From NCBI GenBank assembly GCA_004014935.1, contig CP025324.1:2294501-2358500 (forward strand): a DNA stretch of 64,000 nt, read 5' to 3'. Position numbers and translations under genes: made by a program. Shown piece by piece: positions 1 to 9,983 of this stretch; the stretch's first letter is position 1; every line of letters starts with the position of its first letter. A model generated the notes under the pieces. It saw only the letters and a program-made list of their open reading frames with translations. It searched no databases and had not been told where the DNA came from. This DNA is from Saccharomycopsis malanga (lineage: Eukaryota > Ascomycota > Saccharomycetes > Ascoideales > Saccharomycopsidaceae).

Positions 1-647
1 GGCATATAGGTTATAATCAATTTACACAATGGGCTGGTTAGAAGTTACGAATTCAAAATACGCAAAGTTTCATTTAGCAAAACTGAAACAATGGAGAAAA
101 TTTGGGGTATGTTCTTGCAAAAAATATCTGGCTGAATTTCACTGAATACTGCTTTATATTCTCCGGAATACTCCTCAACTTTGAAAATTGTACGGCTGTT
201 TTGGTATTCATCACCCTTTGGGACAGCTGCTACAATCAAAAATATATCGCTGGCAATTATATTTTGACATTAACACATAGATTGCAAGTGGGCTTGCCAG
301 GGAAACCAATAATAAATAGTCCTTCTCCAACAATTATGCATGTTGAAAAATCTGTATATCACGTGACAAAGACGCGTTTTTCCTGCGGAAAAATGCAGAA
401 TGGAGAAGGCAAGGCAGCCAAACAACGCGAAAATTTCACTATAATGTAATACTGACGATCTACAGCTCATCGATGGCTCTAGAACTTACTTACTAAGCGG
501 TATAATACTGATTTGAAAAACGTGTAACGGTTGAGATAGCAGAAAAGTAGCTTGTTTGGATATTTAGTATAAAAGAGCGAGATATTTTAAGTAATTCTTA
601 TCGTACAGAGTATCCTATTAGAGATTGATAGATAGTGCAAGAGAAAA
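1..647. other. Region upstream of DNA2, no gene
   Basis: No convincing gene: the short reading frames here lack any recognisable domain. The stretch just before position 648 is AT-rich and serves as the DNA2 leader and promoter. It holds a CACGTG (360-365) directly followed by an ACGCGT (372-377), listed separately. Confidence 0.6.
360..377. promoter_or_regulatory. CACGTG and MluI cell-cycle box upstream of DNA2
   Basis: CACGTG at 360-365 is the core bound by Cbf1-type factors. ACGCGT at 372-377, set in A/T-rich flanks, is the core of the MCB element bound by MBF in G1/S genes. They lie about 270-290 bp before the DNA2 start codon. Control of DNA2 by MBF is inferred from the motif and from the gene's S-phase role. 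ACGCGT also occurs elsewhere in the window, so chance is possible. Confidence 0.4.
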
Positions 648-3600
648 ATGGACCAAGGAAAGAAAAGGTCATATTTTGGGATATCACCAAAACCGGAAAG
701 TCAAGAACAAGTAGATAATTCATTGAACAAAAGAACAGCGTACAGACCACTTGGATCAAGAAGTGTTAATTTACCCTTGAATAATCTTTCAGGCAAAGAG
801 AGTTTCAAAAAACAAACTGACGAGAAAAGCAATGCCAGAGCATCTAAAACCGTCTCGTACAATATTGTTCCAACGCTTCAGAGGACAGCCGATGACATCG
901 ATAATCAAGTAGATCAAGTGTACTGGTCTAGCAGCAGGAAAACCATATCTCCAATAAGATCTTCTCTGCAGACTAATGTTATGAGCCAGAACCTGATGGT
1001 TAACGAGAATACTGAGATTGATGTCACAAACTTGCCCAATCTTAAGGTTGATCCGATTTCCACGCTAGAAAAAAAGTACAAGACAAACTTTGCCTTGTCG
1101 AGTCTGACGCCTTCGGGCAAGCAGAAGAAATTGCAGGGATTCATCAAAAAAAGTGACTCGCTGAAGTTTGGAATGTCAAACTCGTACACCAATGCCCCAG
1201 CGGCAAAGTCTCCGTTGTCAAAAAAGTCCAAGTCTTTAAGTTTAAATCACAGCAAGCTATTTAGCAGGAAAAATAGTGAAAAAAACAATATGACTGGTAG
1301 TAATGTAGAAGGCCCCAAAAACTCTTTGAAAGAAATCCTTTCTGAACTTCAGAACAAAACAGAACAAGACAATAATCTAGGAAACACAACATCCGAGTTG
1401 TTGGACCGTGGTATCAATATTAATGATTATCAACGAGACGATTTCAATGATGACTTTTTTGATGAGTCTTTGAATACTAGTCTTGTGGAGCCAACCATTC
1501 TCCCCAATTCTCTTTCAAACACTAAAAACACCCAAGTTCCAAATAAGATCACACAAAAAAATACTGTTTCGCCCAGTAAGAGCTCAGAGTTTGATGATGA
1601 GTTTTCTAGTGATGATGATTTTGCATTTGATGAACTACAGAAAAAAATTGATCAAAAGACAATATCTATGACCTTGGATAATAAAAATATACTGCAAAGT
1701 ACACCCAGTAAATCAGCTCCTGAAGCTAAAGCGCTTTCTCGTTTTGATTCCAGTGATTCCAGCGACTTTAGTGTAGATGAAGAAGCAGAAGAAGAACTAT
1801 TCACCAAACTTTCCCAGAAAAAGGTCGCCACGCAACTCACCCAAAGAAAGTTTTCTACGCAACAGATGACCAAAATCAAAGAGACCGATTTGGCCGGAGC
1901 AGCCATCTTTCTGAAAGACATACATGATAATGTAGAAGATCAAGAAGACAAGGATAGTTTTGCGGATGTGAATTTGGCAAAAATAGCTTTACATAGAAGT
2001 TGGTTACATAGATTCCAGATCACCGAAGTGCACGAGAAGACATATACTTTCAAAGGTGCAAAAAAGAACCAAATTATTTTGAGGGTTACCGATAAGGACG
2101 GCCATAAGAGAAATATTGTTGTAAGAGACTCTTGGATATTCACAAAGTACGAGGCAGGAGAAATTGTTCATATAATAGGCCATAATCCCACTATTGTAGA
2201 TAACGAGACCAATTTTCTCATCTTGAATCCCGATACGCTTTTGTCTGCCACCACGATTGGCGAATCGTTGAACTGTGAACGGAAAAGCGCGTTATTGGCA
2301 AGATACAAGTTGCCTGGCGAGTCGTCAAAGGCTCTCATTGTAGGCAACATAATTCACGAGACTCTCCAAAAGTGCATGATCAACAAAGATGCAACCATGT
2401 CGTTTGTACAAGACCTCGTAGCAAAATGCATCGATGAGTTTATGATAGATATATTGAGTATCAACGAAAGCCGTGAAAGTATCAAAGCAGAGTGCGAAAA
2501 ACACTTGGGCTATGTTACAACTTGGGTGCAAACGTTTATTAGAGGGAATCGTAATCGCACAAATGGTGCTTACATCAAGACATTTGGCGAGAAGAAAGAT
2601 ACAAGATTTGTGGTTGATAAAGTATTGGATATCGAGGAAAGCATTTGGTCTCCTGTGTTTGGCCTCCGAGGGCTTATTGATGCTACTATCCAAGCTTTTA
2701 TACAAGATGAAGGGCATTCTGGCAAATTTGTATTCCCGCTAGAAATCAAAACTGGTAAGGAATATCTCAGTCATCAGGCCCAAACCTCATTATATACATT
2801 ACTTATGAAGGACCGGTACGAATTAGACATTGACTTTTTTATTTTGGTATATACAAAGTTTTTCCAGACTACAAAACACAATATCGACAAGAAAGATCTC
2901 AGGATGTTGTTAATCAAACGGAACCAGGTGTCCAAGTTTCTCAAGCAAATTCAGCCTGAATTGCCCCCTTTGGTGAAGAACTCTGTTTGCGATAGGTGTT
3001 TAGTTAAGGACGTCTGCATGACATATAATAAATTGGTTGAAAACGGTAGCGAAGAGACCAGTGGTTTCAAGCCCGGCGAATTCACCGAGGCAACTGAGCA
3101 TATCAACGATTCTCGGTATTCGGAGTTTTACAAGCATTGGGAGGATTTGCTCAACAAGGAGGAAAACTTCATTTCCAAGTTGACCAAAGAAATCTGGATT
3201 TTTACAGGTGAGGAACGAGAGAATGCTAATGGGAAATCCATTTGTAATTTGAAGATCAAGGAAGTTTCATACGATCCTCAAAGTCTTTATTACACTTATG
3301 TGTTCAACCGTAAAAGCGAAACAAAGAAATATTCTCCCATGACCTGGTCTCAGTTGTCCCGACATGATCATATCATTGTCAGTGATGAAAGAGGCCATTT
3401 TGCTATTTGCTTTGGTTTCGTAGTCCTGATCAGAGAGGACTTTATCAAAATCACCACTAAACGAAGACTTGACCATTCCAATTTGAAATCAACCAATTTT
3501 AACAGTACTAACAACCAAAACTTTTATTCTGTTCTCGACAATGAACAGAAAGAAGCCCCATCCGAACTGAGGTTTTATAGAATCGACAAAAATCCAGCGT

Positions 3601-5216
3601 TCCATGGCTTACAGTTGGCAAGATACAATTTGCTTGACATGTTTTCTAGACACGGCAATAAACGTATAAGGGACATTTTAGTATCTGGAACCAGAATACC
3701 CCCCTTCAAGACACCAATTATTGATTTACCAGCCAGTTCCAAGTTTAATATTGACCAGATTACTGCAATGAACAAATGTTTCAGTATCAATGATTTCGCC
3801 TTAATATTGGGTATGCCTGGAACAGGTAAAACGACGGTCATCACGGAAATCATCAAACGGTTAGTCCTGGCTAATAAAACTGTTTTGGTGGCTTCCTATA
3901 CACATTCAGCCATTGATAATATTCTTGTCAAACTCAAAAACGAGGAAATGACAGATTTTGTGAGATTGGGCTCAATAAACAAAATTCATCCCGAGATCCA
4001 GAAATTTAGTCCTCTTTCCTCAGAAATTAATAGCGCCGAGGATTTGAACAAAGCTTACATTAAACCCTCTGTCGTGGCAACCACCTGTTTAGGAATAACC
4101 GAGTGGGTGTTTAATCATCGTGTCTTCGACTACTGCATCATCGACGAGGCGTCTCAGGTTTCCATGCCCATTTGTTTGGGACCATTGAGATTTGCAGAAA
4201 AATTTATCTTGGTAGGTGATCACTACCAACTTCCTCCGTTAGTGGTTGCGCCCAGTGCTCGGAAAGGACTTCAAGTCAGTCTTTTCAAACATTTATCTGA
4301 CACCTTTCCAGACAGTGTTGTGGAACTAACTCATCAATACAGAATGTGTGATGACATCATGATGCTATCTAACACACTTATATACAATGGCAGGTTGAAA
4401 TGCGGCACTAAGCAAGTGGCCGAGAGGTTTTTGGATATTCCTAATCCAAAAGAGATAAAGAAACATATGGTACATGACCAAATAGGCAACTCCGAAAGCG
4501 CCTGGTTAGACGTCATTCTCAAGCGTCAAAACAAAGTGGTTTTTCTCAACCACGATAGCATTTTGACAGCTAAAGAACGAATGTCTGGCGATAAGATCGA
4601 CAACCCAGTTGAAGCAGATTTGATTTACCAGATTGTAGAGGGCTTGATAGCCACCGGGATTTCGGAATCGTCAATTGGTGTTATGTCATTGTACAGAGCA
4701 CAGATTAGATTGCTTAACATTATATTGAAACTTCGTAAAAATGTTCAAGTCTTAACAGCTGACCGGTTTCAAGGGTTGGATAAAGATTGTATCATAATAT
4801 CGTTGGTCAGATCCAACGACAAACAACTAACCGGTGAGCTTTTGCGTGAATGGAGAAGAATCAATGTGGCTATCACTAGAGCTAAAACCAAATTGATTAT
4901 TTTGGGTTCTAAAAAAACATTACAGAATCTCCCAACCATAAATGCCTTTCTCAATATCTTGGAATCTAGAGGGTGGTTATATAATCTTCCATCAAATGCT
5001 TTAAAATGCTACGAGTTTTTTTCCCAGCCGTTTTCAACTGCGCTGCAGTTTCCTGTTGTTTCTGCCAGAAAACAAAATGAAAATGACACTTTCACATCTT
5101 CGTCTTCATCCTCATCCTCATCGCCATCAAGAATTACCTCTTTACGTAATACCAAAATATCACAACGGTTGGTAGATAACCATCTTTTGCTTAAAAATAT
5201 TCTTGATGATAACTAA
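648..5216 (+). CDS. DNA2: DNA replication ATP-dependent helicase/nuclease Dna2
   Basis: Dna2 cuts and unwinds 5' flaps during Okazaki fragment maturation and resects DNA ends at double-strand breaks. The protein is 1522 residues, the usual size for yeast. Residues 1 to about 430 are a low-complexity Ser/Asn/Lys-rich tail. A RecB-like nuclease follows: H in VGNIIHETL, D678 in GLID, E699 and K701 in LEIKTGK. Its Fe-S cluster cysteines are seen as C543 (CERKSALL) and C781, C784, C790 (CDRCLVKDVC). The C-terminal SF1 helicase has Walker A GMPGTGKT at 1055-1062, DEAS at 1166-1169, and later VLTADRFQGLD and VAITRAKTKLII. A run of ten serines sits near the C terminus. The ATG at 648 is the first in frame. 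An MCB-like site lies upstream. The identification is secure. Confidence 0.97.
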   Translation: MDQGKKRSYFGISPKPESQEQVDNSLNKRTAYRPLGSRSVNLPLNNLSGKESFKKQTDEKSNARASKTVSYNIVPTLQRTADDIDNQVDQVYWSSSRKTISPIRSSLQTNVMSQNLMVNENTEIDVTNLPNLKVDPISTLEKKYKTNFALSSLTPSGKQKKLQGFIKKSDSLKFGMSNSYTNAPAAKSPLSKKSKSLSLNHSKLFSRKNSEKNNMTGSNVEGPKNSLKEILSELQNKTEQDNNLGNTTSELLDRGININDYQRDDFNDDFFDESLNTSLVEPTILPNSLSNTKNTQVPNKITQKNTVSPSKSSEFDDEFSSDDDFAFDELQKKIDQKTISMTLDNKNILQSTPSKSAPEAKALSRFDSSDSSDFSVDEEAEEELFTKLSQKKVATQLTQRKFSTQQMTKIKETDLAGAAIFLKDIHDNVEDQEDKDSFADVNLAKIALHRSWLHRFQITEVHEKTYTFKGAKKNQIILRVTDKDGHKRNIVVRDSWIFTKYEAGEIVHIIGHNPTIVDNETNFLILNPDTLLSATTIGESLNCERKSALLARYKLPGESSKALIVGNIIHETLQKCMINKDATMSFVQDLVAKCIDEFMIDILSINESRESIKAECEKHLGYVTTWVQTFIRGNRNRTNGAYIKTFGEKKDTRFVVDKVLDIEESIWSPVFGLRGLIDATIQAFIQDEGHSGKFVFPLEIKTGKEYLSHQAQTSLYTLLMKDRYELDIDFFILVYTKFFQTTKHNIDKKDLRMLLIKRNQVSKFLKQIQPELPPLVKNSVCDRCLVKDVCMTYNKLVENGSEETSGFKPGEFTEATEHINDSRYSEFYKHWEDLLNKEENFISKLTKEIWIFTGEERENANGKSICNLKIKEVSYDPQSLYYTYVFNRKSETKKYSPMTWSQLSRHDHIIVSDERGHFAICFGFVVLIREDFIKITTKRRLDHSNLKSTNFNSTNNQNFYSVLDNEQKEAPSELRFYRIDKNPAFHGLQLARYNLLDMFSRHGNKRIRDILVSGTRIPPFKTPIIDLPASSKFNIDQITAMNKCFSINDFALILGMPGTGKTTVITEIIKRLVLANKTVLVASYTHSAIDNILVKLKNEEMTDFVRLGSINKIHPEIQKFSPLSSEINSAEDLNKAYIKPSVVATTCLGITEWVFNHRVFDYCIIDEASQVSMPICLGPLRFAEKFILVGDHYQLPPLVVAPSARKGLQVSLFKHLSDTFPDSVVELTHQYRMCDDIMMLSNTLIYNGRLKCGTKQVAERFLDIPNPKEIKKHMVHDQIGNSESAWLDVILKRQNKVVFLNHDSILTAKERMSGDKIDNPVEADLIYQIVEGLIATGISESSIGVMSLYRAQIRLLNIILKLRKNVQVLTADRFQGLDKDCIIISLVRSNDKQLTGELLREWRRINVAITRAKTKLIILGSKKTLQNLPTINAFLNILESRGWLYNLPSNALKCYEFFSQPFSTALQFPVVSARKQNENDTFTSSSSSSSSSPSRITSLRNTKISQRLVDNHLLLKNILDDN

Positions 5217-6325
5217 TGGGACTCCTGTTATTTCATAGTATAGCATATTGTTTTTGCATACATGTGTCATTACGTCTATAATCTACAAATTTTTCAGCAA
5301 ATACTTTACAAAACTGGCTATCAGGCTGGATGGCTCAGTGACTAGAAGGTGTTGAAAAAGTCAAAAATCCCTAAAAGGATCCGGTGGTTAAACCCGTCTA
5401 GAAACGATTTTTTCCCGGTTGGTGAACTTGATTTCACTACCTTAACAAAAGTCTAATTCTTATTTTTCGACCCATTGGATAAGAAGATTATGATGACCGG
5501 GCATATATAGGAGATTCCCCACGGGGTTTTACCAGGCTTTCTTTAGACACATAACTGGTATGTACAGAGGAAGAAATGGAGGACTATTATAATCATTTCG
5601 CAAGCTTTGTAAAGGAGATTAGTGGTTCATTACTTTTCACTATCTTCTCTTGCTCGTACATGTTAAACTAGTATTTTCAATGTAATTTTCGTAGCTAATA
5701 TTAGGTAAGATAAGCAAGTGTGTGATAATCAAGGAAGCGTCTATATATGTACAATTCTGGGTAAAGTTCAACTGGTCTCTTATATTTACCTGATTTCTAT
5801 GGAAAGTGCACTTTACAGTACTTGGATGTACAGTCATCGAACCACCCTGTACATTCACTATTTGCAACTCTTTATCCATCTTGAAGTTTTTTTCGCCTTT
5901 ATATTTTTTCTTCTTATCGCGTTTTTAGTTAGATTGTAGAACCGTTTTCTTCAAACACTACAAATTCAATATCCCTGCAATGATTATCAAGCTCATTGCA
6001 CCTTCTTGTTTACTGCATTCCACTATAGTACTGTTTCATATTCATTCAATATATTATGTACAGTGGCATGGCTATCTATGCTTATTCAATGTACACAACT
6101 ACTATGTCCATATAGCTTATATGTACACGCCTACTCATTTGGTATCTCTTATACTTAGTATTAATATAGAGTATAGTGTATCTACACATGATGATATCTT
6201 TAAAAACATTGCTGAAATGCAAAAAATAGCATATTTTACGAGATTGATGTTTATATCAAAATAAGTCGACCTTTACAATCTTATTTTAAACATTGGCGTA
6301 TATTTCAAAAAAGAATAAACCACAT
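5217..6325. other. Intergenic region between convergent DNA2 and SEC18
   Basis: This 1.1 kb stretch separates two convergent gene ends. Its first half carries a decayed SINE-like copy (5320-5590). The remainder is AT-rich with short reading frames lacking domains, and I see no gene or RNA there. Confidence 0.6.
5320..5590 (+). repeat. tRNA-derived SINE-like element, copy 1
   Basis: This decayed, nearly full-length copy begins with an A-box-like TGGCTCAGTGACTAG in the tRNA-like head. A weak B-box counterpart GGTTAAACCC lies near 5386. The body ends with the family's GGGGTTTTACCAGG...TTTAGACA...ACTGGTATGTAC 3' domain. The (ATT)n tail survives only as CTATTATAAT. I see no direct repeats at its ends, which fits an old insertion. 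Confidence 0.75.
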
Positions 6326-8680
6326 TCAATACTTGTTATTATTGCTTACAATCAAATCGACCAACTCGTTAGGAGGATCGGTGGTATACTTGGAAGTTTC
6401 AATATCACTAAGAACCTTTTTAATACCAATATTCAAAGGTGTGTTTCCTAGGTATGACTGGATTTTGCTAACGATCATCTGGCGTTCATTATCGTCGTTC
6501 CCGTATTTTAAGAATTGCAAGACATTGTAGATTTCGTCGATACTAGTCAAATTAGGCACTGCAATATCATTGTCAAAACTTCCCAAAAGATCCAAATTCT
6601 TTACAAGGGAATGCGATGAAGTTGTAACAAAAATCAACAATTTACGGTTTGCTGGTGGGTTCTTGGTAATTAATGTCTTTAACACTTGTAAGATGTTATT
6701 AGAGAATCTCGGACCAATAGGAACGTATTCAATCAAGCTTTCAATCTGATCGATCACCAATACGTTCAATGGCGACTTGTAAGCGTCTCTGAAACAGTTG
6801 TCAATGTAAGTGATTTTTGCTGGTTCAGACATGCCGACAATCTGGGCAGAGGAGATCATACGAACAAATGGAAACTGGGAGTTGAGGGCAATGGAAGAAG
6901 CCAATGCAGTCTTGCCAGAACCGCTAGGACCATGGATCAATATACTCAAAAGGTTAGTGTTACCGTTTGGATCCTGTATTCTATTAATGAAGGTTTGTCC
7001 TGTTTTAATGATGGAATTAATGGTTGTGGAATAGGGAATAATACCACCATGAAAAGTGTCTTTCAAATCATCTTCACTGACACCAAAAGCAGGTTTGACT
7101 TCCTCCAAAGCCATAAGGAAGTCATTCATCATAACTTTCATGGAAGAGACTTTCTTCATGTCGACATTAGCAACGGTTCCCACCTTGATAGACTTGTTAA
7201 TGGCAAAGGAAGCTGCGGATTTCACAAGACCTTCGATTTCTGCACCAGAAAAATTTTTGGTTAAAGCTGCAAGTCTGTTGAAATCAATGTCGTCACCTAA
7301 CAAATGACTGTCTTTCATCTTCTTGGAATGAATGTCAAAGATTTGTCTACGGCCTTTTTCGTCAGGCAACTTGATTTCCACCTGAACTTCAAATCTACCA
7401 GGTCTTAACAAAGCATTATCAATCAAATCAATACGATTTGTCATACCAATAACCAAAATATTGTTCAATTGATCTACACCATCCATTTTGGCTAATAACT
7501 GGTTAACAACATTATCACCAACACCAGTACCATCTCCTCTGGATCCTCTTTGTTTGAATACAGAATCCAATTCGTCAAAAATAATAATATGCAACGAAGA
7601 GTTTTCCTTTTTGGCTTTATACTCTGCCTCGGCATCTTTAAACAAATTACGGATATTTTCTTCAGAACTACCGACATATTTACTTAGGATTTCCGGACCG
7701 TTCACAATCTTTGGCTCGGCAGATCCATTCAACAATTTGCCAATTTTTCTGGCAATCAACGTTTTACCAGTACCAGGAGGACCGTAAAGTAACAATCCCT
7801 TTACATGGTTGATCCCCAACTTGTCTATCAAGCCCGGAGGAAAGATTCTGGACGCGAATGCTCTTCTGAAAATCTGCGAAAACTCAGCATCCAAACCACC
7901 CACGCCCATATCTTCAAACTTGAAATCCGGTCTGATGATAGCGTCGGGTCTCATTCTTGTAGCAGAGGCCTTGAAAGGAACCTGTGGAGGAGAATTCGAA
8001 AACCAATTGATAGCAGTCTTCTCATTGAGTATACCTTTGGCATTTACGGACGACATAAAGTTATTTATAGGTTGGTTATTGCTCTCATCAGCAATCATAT
8101 TTAATACTTGAATAGACTTGACATAGCATTCAAAGATCAACGATTTGTAGTCAAACAAAATCTGCTGGGTAGGTTGCAAAACCTGGTCGTTGAATGCTGC
8201 TACAAACTTCTTTTGCAAATCGTCTTGGTCAAACGGCTCTTTGATCAAGGCACCCTTGTTTTTGTTTCTAAAGTTGATTTCAATGTTCACCGACGATAAT
8301 ATATTGTTGCCATTCACCCTGTATGGCTGAACTTGAATAGCCTGGTTGAGCGAAAACTGCATCCACGATCTTTGGGAACCATTCAAGCCAATTTGGCCCG
8401 GAGGCAAGTCTCTAGCTTGCACAGTACTGAGAACAAAAGTGTTGTCAATAAGAATTAAAGATCCAGACGGAAAGTTGTTGGTGGCAACACACCCAGAAAG
8501 CGCAATCTGATTGTTTGGGGAATTTGCAACAAATAATGTTTGCATCTGTCCATTTGCCCCTTGCTGAGATGGCAGGCCTCCTCCTGAAACTGGTGGCACT
8601 ATTCTTCCACTAGTTGGACTAGAAAATCCTTGAGGTGCACCATTATGGCCACCACCATTACCAAACCCAAATCTATTCAT
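6326..8680 (-). CDS. SEC18: Sec18/NSF, AAA+ ATPase of membrane fusion
   Basis: Sec18 is the hexameric ATPase that disassembles SNARE complexes, with its adaptor Sec17, throughout the secretory and vacuolar pathways. The product has 784 residues when started at the ATG whose A is 8680; the frame stays open about 30 codons further upstream, but only from a GTG. Order of domains: a Gly-rich start, the N domain (about 50-245), D1 with Walker A GPPGTGKT at 300-307 and Walker B IIIFDELDS, and D2 with GPSGSGKT from 584. The second region of homology in D1 (LLRPGRFEVQVEI) is intact. The sequence closely follows the family over its whole length. The SNARE YKT6 lies 25 kb away in this window, but there is no operon-like link. 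Confidence 0.97.
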   Translation of the reverse strand: MNRFGFGNGGGHNGAPQGFSSPTSGRIVPPVSGGGLPSQQGANGQMQTLFVANSPNNQIALSGCVATNNFPSGSLILIDNTFVLSTVQARDLPPGQIGLNGSQRSWMQFSLNQAIQVQPYRVNGNNILSSVNIEINFRNKNKGALIKEPFDQDDLQKKFVAAFNDQVLQPTQQILFDYKSLIFECYVKSIQVLNMIADESNNQPINNFMSSVNAKGILNEKTAINWFSNSPPQVPFKASATRMRPDAIIRPDFKFEDMGVGGLDAEFSQIFRRAFASRIFPPGLIDKLGINHVKGLLLYGPPGTGKTLIARKIGKLLNGSAEPKIVNGPEILSKYVGSSEENIRNLFKDAEAEYKAKKENSSLHIIIFDELDSVFKQRGSRGDGTGVGDNVVNQLLAKMDGVDQLNNILVIGMTNRIDLIDNALLRPGRFEVQVEIKLPDEKGRRQIFDIHSKKMKDSHLLGDDIDFNRLAALTKNFSGAEIEGLVKSAASFAINKSIKVGTVANVDMKKVSSMKVMMNDFLMALEEVKPAFGVSEDDLKDTFHGGIIPYSTTINSIIKTGQTFINRIQDPNGNTNLLSILIHGPSGSGKTALASSIALNSQFPFVRMISSAQIVGMSEPAKITYIDNCFRDAYKSPLNVLVIDQIESLIEYVPIGPRFSNNILQVLKTLITKNPPANRKLLIFVTTSSHSLVKNLDLLGSFDNDIAVPNLTSIDEIYNVLQFLKYGNDDNERQMIVSKIQSYLGNTPLNIGIKKVLSDIETSKYTTDPPNELVDLIVSNNNKY

Positions 8681-9983
8681 CCTACGATATGGTCTATTAT
8701 TTTCTTTCGCTCTATAATTGTACCAATCACCAGATTTCCCTATGTATAGCTTCTGTCTTGTATTCACGTCATTCTTCTCAAAACATTACCTAACAGTTGT
8801 CAAGTATGAAATATACATTTGGGAGGTCACGTGTGTCCGGAAAAAGAGGCTATTTTAGTAGTAATATACTATCCTTAGGTGATGGTGTTTGTTGGTTAGT
8901 GATTTATTGGTGTTTAATCCAGGAGATATGTAACTGATTTTGATTGGCTGTATTAGAAGTAGTATTAATGTGGTCCTAGTGCGCAGTATGCGATGTGTAT
9001 TTTTATAGGGATAAGTTTATTTTAATCTTATTTTTGTTATTTATTGGTTCAACTATGTAGAAGGTTAATTGGCAGAATGGTTCAGTGCTCCTGAAGAAGA
9101 GAAAAAAGACTTGAAAGGATGGTTTAATGGCTAGTACGTATCAGGCCAACGGGTTCCTTTCCCACAAGAACACTTTTACTCTCTACTTTTACGATGCTGA
9201 ACAGGCAACTGTCTAAAATACCACCTGGACCAAAGAATAGTGCTTACTTTCAATCAGTTGGGTGATATGATTATGAATAACAGGACTTTACCAAGCACAT
9301 TTAGACATGGCACGTATATACGAAACTGATATTTACTGGGCTCGAAATGTATGATATTATTTATAACTATGTAGAACTTGCTTACTATTCATGGTTTGCG
9401 ATTTCTTCCCTGTAAATATTGTGGAAATATTTGGTATTACTGATTTCCTGCTTTTTCTCTTGTTTTTTGATAACTTTTAATGATTGATCACAGCGAGTGT
9501 AATAATACTAATTAATTTTAGGCTTTAGTCACGACTATCAATGTGATTTAAGCAATTTCTACGTGAGCACTTTTCTTCTCTTCAAGACAAAGACATGAAA
9601 AGGTTCTCTACAAGAATCACACATTTATTTTCCAGTTTGTAATATGAAGATGAGTCTACGTTTTACCCATTCTCCGGTCAATACAAACTCATCTTAATAT
9701 TACACAGTTTAATCAAATGCCTATCGCCAACTCTCAGAACACTGTTTTTTCAAAAGAGTATCATATAATTGAACAAACAAGGCACAAATCGTCAAAGACA
9801 TCCATGAATTTCCACGACTTATATTATCGTTACTAAAACTGCCATCCATAAGAATTACAAAAACAATCTATTCATGTTTCACCATTTATTATGAACAATT
9901 TTTGACGCTCACCAAACAGGTAAGATAACTATGTATTCATACGAAACAGTGGAAAATAAGGCATATACTAATTTACACATTGT
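8681..9983. other. SEC18 promoter side and SR-gene 3' flank
   Basis: The part next to SEC18 contains CACGTG at 8828-8833, about 150 bp before its start codon, a candidate Cbf1-type site. A near full-length SINE-like copy follows at 9066-9368. The rest (9369-9983) is AT-rich, without a gene that I can support. Confidence 0.55.
9066..9368 (+). repeat. tRNA-derived SINE-like element, copy 2
   Basis: The head is TGGCAGAATGGTTCAGTG with GAAGAAGAGAAAAAAGAC behind it, matching the copy at 58061-58424. The body carries TTTTACGATGCTGAACAGGC and TAGTGCTTACTTTC. The 3' domain is TTTAGACATGGCACG followed by CGAAACTGATATTTACTGG. The tail is a worn ATGATATTATTTAT. The B box is no longer clear. It lies in the promoter-side flank of SEC18. 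Confidence 0.8.

Noticed and set aside
102-449. 115-codon frame at the window start
   Set aside because: No domain; it overlaps the DNA2 promoter sites and has a counter-frame open on the other strand.
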